From Hsuehochloa calcarea (lineage: Eukaryota > Streptophyta > Magnoliopsida > Poales > Poaceae), in NCBI GenBank assembly GCA_036346395.1, contig JAYEVG010000036.1:186001-250000 (forward strand): a stretch of DNA of 64,000 bases. Direction: 5' to 3'. Positions 56,239-64,000 of this stretch are shown piece by piece. Each line of letters starts with the position of its first letter. Within the stretch, counting starts at the first letter, position 1. The notes beneath the pieces are model-generated. The model saw only the letters and a list, made by a program, of their open reading frames with translations, made no database searches and was not told where the DNA came from. The position numbers were made by a program, and so were the translations under genes.

Positions 56239-57772
56239 CTACCTCATAAGAAATAAATTAGGATACACTGATAGGTCACCTTCACTACCATCATGACACC
56301 CAAGCATTATTGGACCAATACTTAAGGTCAATGTGAAGTTTCAGAGCATAATTTGTGCCAGGCCTCATGCTGGAACAGACAATAATCAAAGTTGTCACTC
56401 TGGAGTGCCGGTGACTGCTGAGTATAAACGTGCTGCTTGCACGGTACATCATGTGTTATAAATGAAGTCTACATCGATCTTCTTGTCTCTACACTGTCCT
56501 CTTCTTTTTCTTCTTCGTCAGTGTCAATCATAGTAGTAGGTCATGTCTGTGGCATCTTTTTGAGTAATGGCTGCACACTTATGTGGAAAGGAATGCTATA
56601 GAGCTCATGCTAATTTGTTTTGCTTTTAAAAAGAACCCGAATGTTCATGCAAAACGGTGTCAAAATATTTTTACAGTTTTTCTGAAAATGTCTTCTCCAA
56701 AGGATTTTTTTTTTACCAGCCTTGAGTTTTTGTTTAGAGCTTTTAGGGGAAATTTTTTTGATCCGACGGTGAGTAGGGCCTGGATGGTAATTACAAAAAA
56801 GTTTCTATATGGCAAGTCGCCGTCTCACCTACTCTTCTCTCTTCTATAGTATTTTTTAGACCAACTCTCTTTCATATTTTTATTGGTTATCCTCTCTCGA
56901 TCCAGATTTCTCTTTCTCTCTGTCTTTGGTTCATAAAAAAAATATAATTGTTTCAGTTAAGTTCATTTGGAAAATCGTACTGGAATACTAATAATCTACT
57001 AACTGTTGCGCCTTTCAAGGATTCCCAGGCGATCCAACAAACCGTCACAACACTCCAAATCAGGACCCAACAATTTGATTGCCGCTCAATGTAAAGAAGT
57101 TGCAAATTGAACGAATGATCAGCCAAAGATTTCTTGATTTGGTACCTTGTTGATAGGATTATTATTATTAAAAAAAAGTTAGGTGGAAAATAAGCCAATC
57201 ATCTGGAATGGGAGTGTTCAGTTCAATGCATGATTTGCCGGTAATTTATTTGCTCGTAGTGTCTTATTCAGGTTTTTTTTTTTTTGTAATTTCTTTTGGT
57301 GTTACTCTTGGATTGGATGCACTAAAGAGTAGAGAGGAATCGAGGGAAAACAGCGACTTGCATTAATTTGACTTAATTCACGCAACTTTCCAAGGTCCCA
57401 CCTTGATCTTGTTTGAAGCTCTAGTATAGGCAAGTAATTAACTTGTTATCATATACAGTAGTTAGGTATGATACTAATGCCATGAGTTAGTATAGGTACA
57501 AGAAAAATACTATTATTTCTCCTTTGGTTAACTGTGCAGTCTGTACTGCTCAAAGTTTACTCAATAAACACATACATGTTCCTAAAAAAGCAGACATCTT
57601 CGTAGCTATCCTCACACTGCAATGCCAAGCGAAGCCTAAGCAGGTTTTGTTCCTAAAAAAACAGACATCTTCGTACCTATCAATGCCATGCGAAGCCTAA
57701 GGAGTTTTTATTTGGTGAACTCTTATTTTGTTGATAGCCATAGGCTGACTCTCTCCCCTCGATACCGGCAGT
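56239..57772. other. Intergenic, no gene seen
   Basis: AT-rich with poly-T runs near 56708 and 57273. A short tandem duplication lies at 57578-57711. No supported coding sequence. Confidence 0.5.
57578..57711. repeat. Two-copy tandem duplication, 63-71 bp
   Basis: Each copy runs GTTCCTAAAAAA(G/A)CAGACAT to GCGAAGCCTAAG; the first has nine extra bases after CTATC. Confidence 0.85.
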
Positions 57773-58058
57773 TCATCCTTCAGATAAAGATCTTCTAAAG
57801 GAAGAAAAGACTTGTTCAGAGTGAGACGGGTCTGAAGTGTCCAACGCATATGTGTTCCGACATGAGAGGTCCAACTGTGCAGTTGAGACTGTAGATGTGT
57901 CCGGGTAAACCACGCATGTCACTTTCAGGTTTCTCTGTTCCATATCCATCCACCCTCGGGAAGCTCTGACCACGCGCTCGTGTGCCAAACTTAAACTTAA
58001 CTCGTCGACAAGCTTGACACGATCCTCGGCTTGGATAGCTGGCTCACTTGCCGCCATG
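57773..58058 (-). CDS. Hypothetical short protein, unrecognised
   Basis: The minus-strand frame from ATG 58058 (MAASEPAIQAEDRVKLVDEL) to the stop at 57773 encodes about 94 residues, with the amphipathic start LSLSLAHERVVRASRGW and a Ser/Thr-rich end. The ATG has an acceptable context. I do not recognise a family, and there is no promoter or splice evidence. It may be chance or the remnant of a captured exon. Confidence 0.2.
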
Positions 58059-58177
58059 GCGAACTGCAGCAGCATGCATGGCGTCTAGAACGGACCAAGC
58101 TAAGAGTACGAAGGGATCTTTGTCGTTTTGGAACAAGTCTGAAGAAACCTAACACGTCATTCCCTTGTGAATTCAGA

Positions 58178-58266
58178 CTTGTGGCTCTAGAGAGAGGTAG
58201 ATCAGGAGCAGCTAGTGCACTTGTGGTTCTAGAGAGAGGTAAGGTAGATCAGAAGGAGCTAGTGCA
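58178..58266. repeat. Two-copy direct repeat, about 45 bp
   Basis: CTTGTGG(C/T)TCTAGAGAGAGGTA, then GTAGATCAG(A)AGGAGC-like sequence and TAGTGCAC, is present twice in tandem with small differences. Confidence 0.8.
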
Positions 58267-61040
58267 CACCTCACGTCGACAGTGCGAGGCCGCTCCACCT
58301 TTTAACGTTCGTAACTTTATTTTCTTCTGAAATCTTCACCAATATGCTTGGAGTCACGAACCTGACCCGAAAGCAAGCTATCCGATGTAGGAAAAGTTGG
58401 CTCAAGTACTTAGCTTGTTCAAACATCGACCGACGCGTGTTGGGATTTAAGCCTAAACCAAGCAACCATGTGCTTTACCCGTTAGAGTACAGTTGCAATT
58501 CAGATCTTCAAAAAAAAAGAAGAAGAAGAGTTTGCAGCGTATCGTGATAAGATAATGTTTGCAGCGTGGACACAAAGAATGTAAAAAAAGGTGAATAAAT
58601 CGGTGAAATTTTGAACCCTAGACGGTCGGCCTTCCATCTGTTTATCCGAATTTGACAAAGATAGATACCGTATGTAGTAGAAAGTTCACATCGTACTAAA
58701 TGGAGGATCAGCAGAAAGCTCAAATCGTACTAACAGGTCTCACATCCTTCTCTAGGATCTTTGGAGATGGCAAGGCCGAAAGCGATCAAATTTAAGACTT
58801 GGGCACTGTGTGGCCGGCGTAACTTTCCGCCGTCCGGCTTTAGACTTTTCTAGTAGAATTCGTGCGAAACAAGCCTATTTTCCCTCTTTTAACTTGTCAC
58901 CTATCGGCTCTCTAAAAAAAACAACTTTTCACCTATCGAGCAAACGTAATAAGAGGGTAAGTATCAAATTCTCCTCTTTCAGAAAGTTAAAACAGGACCG
59001 ATGGTAAGCACCAACTTGAAAATGTTAATATTGTCAGCGGTTACTCTTCGATGATCGATGCTACTGCCTACCACTTTATTCCTTCTTCAATCTTCAGCGA
59101 TGTCTTAGATTCCTTCTTCAATCTTCAGCGATGTTTTGATAGTCATTTGTGCCCTCACTCTCTCTCTCTTTTTTTTTATAACCTAGGTCAGCCCTTGGTT
59201 GAATGTTTGCGAGATTAGCAGCTTAGTTCAGCTAACCCAAGTCGATCGATCGACAGTGCTACCACACCACACCTGTACCAAACACCAAGTACCATATGCG
59301 CCGCCTAGACCGAGTCCATCACACACGTAATCGAAATTGCACGGTGATGTGTTGGATCGGTGGTCCTAATTACCCAAATGTAATGAACGGAGGCAGCACG
59401 CACGTGTGCTCCCCAACACGATGCAAAGAAGAAGAAGAAAGGCAAATAAAATCTCTCCATCTTGTTCCTGTAACAAAACATTGATCGATATGGTCTCACA
59501 GGAAATGACAAATCTTGTAGTTTTGGGTAAGTAAAAGGACGTGGCTTCATAACCGTATGATCGATGTGCCATTATCTATACTATCCATATACAGCAGCAA
59601 CAAACAATAATCCCGTCAGTGAGACAGACCAAGATGCAGCTAGGCCGGTCGAATTAAATATCGATCGTATCGATCGATCTGTTAACCAGCTAGCTAGATT
59701 TATTTACTCAAGTATAGTATTGCTAAAAAGAATTAAGCCAACCAAATCGATCCCGATGTATGCGTGTGTTGCTAGGGGCGCAATCGGAGTGGGTATAGAC
59801 AGATATCGCTCATTATGTATCCTACGTTGTTTTTGTTTTTCTTAAAGTCGAACACGAATAGTATCAGATATTTATTTCTCAATCCCGCATTCGCTCCGCG
59901 AGCCTTCGGTCTGTCTATCGGATAGGAATTATCTGTTTCTTTTGCACCCCTATATAGAACATTGGACGGTAAGAGTGCAGTCGGACAGAAATTATCCGCT
60001 TCTTTTGCATCCCTACACAGGACATTGGACGGTAGAAGTGCAATCAGAGTGAACACGGATAGACTAATCGCTGAGATATCGAAAAAAACACTTAGTACCA
60101 TCTGTCTATTCTGATGCGGCAACTCATCTATTATTATCTTGTCCCTAAGTAAAGTCACAACATACTTTCTTCATACCACCTGACATATGGATGGATATCG
60201 TTTATCCTATATCATATTTCGTATTTTTTTCTTCTCGGAATCAGAGTCGAACACGAAAAGTGTTGGATACCCATATCTCTATCCCGTATTCGCCCATCGA
60301 AACTTCGGTCGGCCGGTAGAACGAGAATTATCCGCTCCGTTCTGTGTGTGTGTTGTTGCTGCTGGAGCCATGCTTTGTTGGAGACCTTACCACGGACGTG
60401 TCGCGACCCAGATTGTCGCCGCTCGACCTAATACGCTTTGCTATTGCGACAGGTAGGCCCGCCTCTGTCGTCCACGGGGGACCCCCCCTAGCTAGCTCCA
60501 ATCGCGCGCGCGCCACCAATGGCCGGCCGCCCAAAACCAACAATTTTTCTTCCAATTTCTAGCTAGTCGCCTCCCGCCGTCCGTCGTGGATTTGGCCGGC
60601 CGCGCGCCGATCCTCCCCCTCTGCCACGCCGCTCAAATAGCCGCAGGCGCGCATCGGTTCGTCCAATCGTTTGCACATGCTCTCGTGCCTCGCGGTCGTC
60701 GTTTCGTTCGTGCGGTCTCGTCGGCGCGGCGCGGCACACTGTCTTGTGCGCGGGCGTGGCGGCGTCTCCCCGTGCCGCCACCTCACCATGTAACGCACGT
60801 ACGTAGCGTACACCTCCTCTCCATCTCTCTCTAGTCTCTAGACAGTGTTTGCGGTTACGTGACAGGACTAGCCAGCTAGCTATGTTCGGTACGAAATCTT
60901 GACCGTTCTGCCCAAGTACGGACCTTATCTTAGCGGTAGCTCGTGCAACGGAACGCCACGTACGTTTGGAAATTCCAAGCTCCCCTCTCTGTAGCGGGCC
61001 CCGTCAACTCCAGATCAGCTGCAGGGCCGGGCCCCATGTA
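58267..61040. other. Intergenic, degenerate repeats, no gene seen
   Basis: A 32 bp direct repeat (TTCCTTCTTCAATCTTCAGCGATG) occurs at about 59075-59138. A 64 bp tandem pair at about 59925-60055 contains ACATTGGACGGTA and GAATTATC or AAATTATCCGC. Sequence around 60240-60330 is related to 59845-59935 (TCGAACACGAA, ATCCCGTATTCGC). This is typical of decayed grass DNA-transposon repeats. The GC-rich 60450-60830 segment gives open frames on both strands without family likeness. Confidence 0.4.
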
Positions 61041-61042
61041 TC

Positions 61043-61048
61043 TATAAG
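61043..61048 (+). promoter_or_regulatory. Possible TATA box of mannanase gene
   Basis: TCTATAAGACTG lies about 340 bases upstream of the ATG. This implies a long leader, so the assignment is tentative. Confidence 0.35.
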
Positions 61049-61388
61049 ACTGAGGCATTCGATGAGAACAATGGAGATAGGAAGAGAGTAAGAAAACAGA
61101 GCGGGCGCAGCGTGATTCACCCTGCGTATGGCGGAAGGAAACCTGTGGCTATTCAAAGGCAGCAGTCACGTCATGGAAGCTGTTGGTGGCTGGCTTGCTG
61201 CGCAACGATCGAAGGATGGATCGATCATGCGCGCGCTACGGTTGCATGTTCTAGGCATCGCTTACGGGCTCTATTAATATGCACGCCCGGGCGCCCAAGT
61301 TTGCGGCAAACCTGCACTGGTTTTGCCAGACGTGCAGAGCAAGCGGTGCATGCGGACGTAAGTGGTAGCAGAGGCAGACGCAGAGGCA

Positions 61389-63203
61389 ATGGCGACGAGG
61401 CCACGGCTGGCTCCCGTGATCAACCTCCTCTTCCTGGCCGTCCTCGCCGTGCCGTGGCACGGCGCGGCCGACGACAGCATCGTGGGCGTGGACGGCACGC
61501 AGTTCGTGGCGGAGGGCGGCGGCACGATCTACTTCAGCGGGTTCAACGCGTACTGGCTGATGCTGATGGCGTCCGACCCCTCGCGGCGGGGCAAGGTGGT
61601 GACGGCGTTCCGGCAGGCAAAGGCGCACGGGCTGAACCTCGCGCGGACGTGGGCGTTCAGCGACGGCGGCGACCAGCCGCTGCAGTCGTCGCCGGGCGTC
61701 TACGACGAGGCCATGTTCCAGGTGATCGAACGAACGAACGAACGTTGCTTACGTACAGACGGACGCAAAGCGGTAGGCGTGAGTTGTCGTGTGGAGATAC
61801 AAATGACAACTTTTCTCTGGTTTTTTGCAGGGTCTCGACTTTGTGATCGCCGAAGCGAGGCGGCACGGCATGTACCTTCTCCTCTGCCTGACCAACAACT
61901 TCGAGGACTTTGGAGGGAAGCGGCGGTACGTCGAGTGGGCGAGGGAGGCCGGCCACAACCTCACCACCGCCGACGACTTCTTCAACAGCACCGTCGTCAA
62001 GGCCTACTACAAGAAGCACGTCGAGGTTTGTTTCGCTAAAAAAAAACTAGTTGTGACATGCTTTTTTCTTAACACGATTCCGGTATGTTGTTCTCTGATC
62101 TTTTGTTAGTTTCTTCACCTCTGAAAGTAAAAGATCTCTCTTGTTGGCGTATGCACGTACGTGTCATGCAGACGGTGCTGAACAGGGTGAACACACTCAC
62201 GGGTGTGGCGTACAAGGACGACCCTGCCATCTTCGGCTGGGAGCTCATGAACGAGCCGCGATGCAACGCCGACCCTACCGGCGCCATGGTGCAGGTGCCG
62301 CCTCCTCCCCTCCATCTATCTGTCGTTGATTCATTCATCCGCCCGCTGTTGAATTCTTCTCATTCTCAGCGATGTTCTCGCATATATGCTTCGTGTCACC
62401 GTGACCGGGAAAACTTCCAATAAGCGACCGAATTTTCGTCGTCATGAGCATGACCGACCGTTTGATTCTGATTGGATCTGCAGGCCTGGGTGGAAGAGAT
62501 GGCGCCGTACGTGAAGACCATAGACGGCAAGCACCTGGTGACGGCAGGGCTGGAAGGCTTCTACGGCGACGGCGCCCATGAGAGCAAGGAGCTGAATCCA
62601 TGGAGCATATACTACGGCACCAACTACGTCGCGACGCATCAGGCGCCGGGTGTCGACTTCGCCACCATCCATCTCTACCCCGACGTCTGGCTATGGGGCT
62701 CCAGCACTGAGGAGCAGGTGAGCTTCTTCCAGAACTGGACGCGGTCGCACATCCAGGACACGGAGAGGTACCTCCAGAAGCCGCTCCTCGTCACCGAGTA
62801 CGGCAAGTTCCTCTGGAAGGACGCCGTGAACGCGACCCAGAGGAACTACTTCCTGGACATGGTCCTCGACTCCATCTACGCCTCGGCCTCCCATGGCGGG
62901 CCGCTGGTCGGAGGCGCCTTCTGGCAGCTGCTCGACGACGGCATGGACACCCTCAAGGATGGGTATGAGATCATACTCCCAGAGGACGTCCGCGCCGCAA
63001 GCATTATCAGCAACCACTCCGAGCAGCTGGCCAAGCTCAACGGGCAGGACGTGGAGGCGATTAGCCCAAGGAGAAGTTCACATAGGAAGACACATGTAGG
63101 CAGCTCTCTTAGGGGTAGCAGTGATACTCCCCACATCCACATACTCTCGATTCGTTTCGTCTCTTTGTTCAGAACAATTTCTTCGTTGTTCAGTAGTGTA
63201 TAG
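61389..63203 (+). CDS. Mannan endo-1,4-beta-mannosidase (GH5), secreted, four exons
   Basis: Exons are 61389-61721, 61831-62025, 62172-62294 and 62484-63203, all GT-AG and phase 0, giving 456 residues. The first 26 or so residues form a signal peptide (NLLFLAVLAVPWHGAADD). GH5 landmarks are FSGFNAYWLMLMA, LNLARTWAFSDG, ILMNEP-type FGWELMNEPRCN (general acid Glu), HLVTAGLEGFYG, IHLYPDVW and LLVTEYGK (nucleophile Glu), then GGAFWQLLDDGMD. It cleaves beta-1,4 links in cell-wall mannans and acts in the apoplast. N-glycosylation sites such as NLT, NWT and NAT are present. After KLNGQDVEAI the last 45 or so residues are Ser/Arg-rich then hydrophobic (HIHILSIRFVSLFRTISSLF), an unusual tail. The start was chosen at the ATG before the signal peptide; an in-frame GTG lies upstream. 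Confidence 0.94.
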
Positions 63204-63579
63204 ATTGTCCAAACCGAGTACAAAGATTCACTCTTCTGTACCATACTTCTCCAAAGGTAAACTGTAACTAGTACAAGTCAGGGACTCGTTGTAAAAGGAA
63301 AGTACAAGTCAGGGACCCAAGACGAGTAATCAGGGTATAAAGTATACTTATTCTGACGTATTGTATATTTTGTATATAATATCCAAAGCTTCAATGAGGA
63401 AATACTTCGAACAGTTTCCATGGGCCATGTGAAATGCTCGTTTCATCTGCTAGCATAAGGATCAATCCATTTCTAACTGTCTGTTTTGAAGGGCGATAGT
63501 GATGGAGATTACGTCTGACAAAAGGACAGCAGCAGTAGATGGGTTCTAGCTATCGACAATTCTACACCCGGAAGAATAA
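63204..63579. other. Mannanase 3' flank
   Basis: No gene. There is a short direct repeat of AAGTACAAGTCAGGGAC at about 63273-63317. The 3' UTR is likely here. Confidence 0.5.
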
Positions 63580-64000
63580 GACTTTTTTTTTTGCCGTCTT
63601 AACACGATTTTTGACACGTATTTACAAAAATAGCGGCTATAATCACGTATTTGCTAAAATAGCACCCTGAACCGCACGGCCATCGTGCGGACGACGGACA
63701 GGCCAACACGTACCCAATACCTAAGGGCCGCCGTGCGGACCGCACAACCACCGCCGTGCGGCCTTCCTCTGTTTAGCCAACGACCACCTTTTATCTCTCC
63801 TAGATCCTGTTGTCCATAAATAATTTTTAAATATAGCACATAAGCTCAAAAAATTATAAAAATATTTGTGAAATTTTGAAATATAGCACACTGCCTAGTG
63901 TAATTTTTCAAGGAGCTCCAAACCCTAACCGCCATTATCCAAACTCTGGCACCCTGTACTGCTCCATGGTAGGAGCTGAGAAGCCCGTATCGTCATCATC
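63580..64000. mobile_element. Possible left end of another MULE-like element
   Basis: AAAAATAGCGGCTATAATCACG and TTGCTAAAATAGCACCC are followed by a GC-rich patch with GCCGTGCGG repeats, then TTTTTAAATATAGCACATAAGC, TCAAAAAATTATAAAAAT and TTTGTG. The same order (AAAATAGCC terminal part, GC-rich patch, then TTTTTAAAATATAAATGAGC and TCAAAAATTATGAAATTTTTGTGGAGC) is found at 28261-28600 in MULE A. The element would continue beyond the window. Confidence 0.4.

Noticed and set aside
60560..60834. Possible small genes in the GC-rich stretch upstream of the mannanase
   Set aside because: Open on both strands, Arg-rich by composition, no domain and no splice or promoter evidence.

Overview
This window is nuclear DNA from a grass (Poaceae), probably a panicoid. 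It has intron-split genes with plant splice sites, GC-rich grass-type first exons, a CACTA transposon of the grass type whose ends are packed with TTTGCCGAGTG/CACTCGGCAAA repeats, and nested LTR retrotransposons and Mutator-like elements. The species is an inference; nothing here is bacterial.

Host genes. Two look intact: a soluble epoxide hydrolase of the alpha/beta-hydrolase fold (640-3440, four exons) and a secreted GH5 endo-beta-mannanase (61389-63203, four exons). Three are damaged. A chloroplast ribosomal protein uL18 gene (38104-40311) has a 9.8 kb transposon inside its 5' leader and a frame break near its first ATG. A NAC-domain gene (minus strand, 24464 to 20524) is cut by a young LTR retrotransposon just before its stop codon. 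A UDP-glycosyltransferase (18230-19135, minus) is reduced to a frameshifted N-terminal half. A second copy of the NAC 3' end lies at about 9990-10405 in the opposite orientation and lacks the retrotransposon.

Mobile DNA, left to right: a decayed Ty1/copia gag-pol (about 5540-9600); a complete but coding-defective CACTA element (10844-18071, 3 bp duplication ATT) with a large internal inverted repeat; a copia element with two nearly identical LTRs and 5 bp duplication TCGTG (20570-23635); a right-truncated second CACTA with TNP2 remains (24938-27880); two related Mutator-like elements, A (28257-38073, 9 bp duplication ACGCAAAGA) and B (41177-51263, decayed 9 bp duplication), lying head to head on either side of the uL18c gene; and a gypsy-type solo LTR (51382-56233, duplication TCTTT) into which another solo LTR (53794-55648, duplication GGGAC) has inserted. 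The last 400 bases look like the start of a further Mutator-like element.

The most notable system is the MULE pair. Both copies carry the same four co-directional modules in the same order: a MULE transposase with SWIM finger, a plant-mobile-domain protein, a small GRF zinc-finger protein ending in a membrane helix, then a 57-62 bp minisatellite, and a fourth basic/acidic coiled-coil protein with a GRF-like finger. TATA boxes at matching places precede the transposase, GRF and fourth genes. All frames are broken in both copies, so this is a fossil or mis-assembled cassette, but its conservation in two copies shows that the four genes travelled together.
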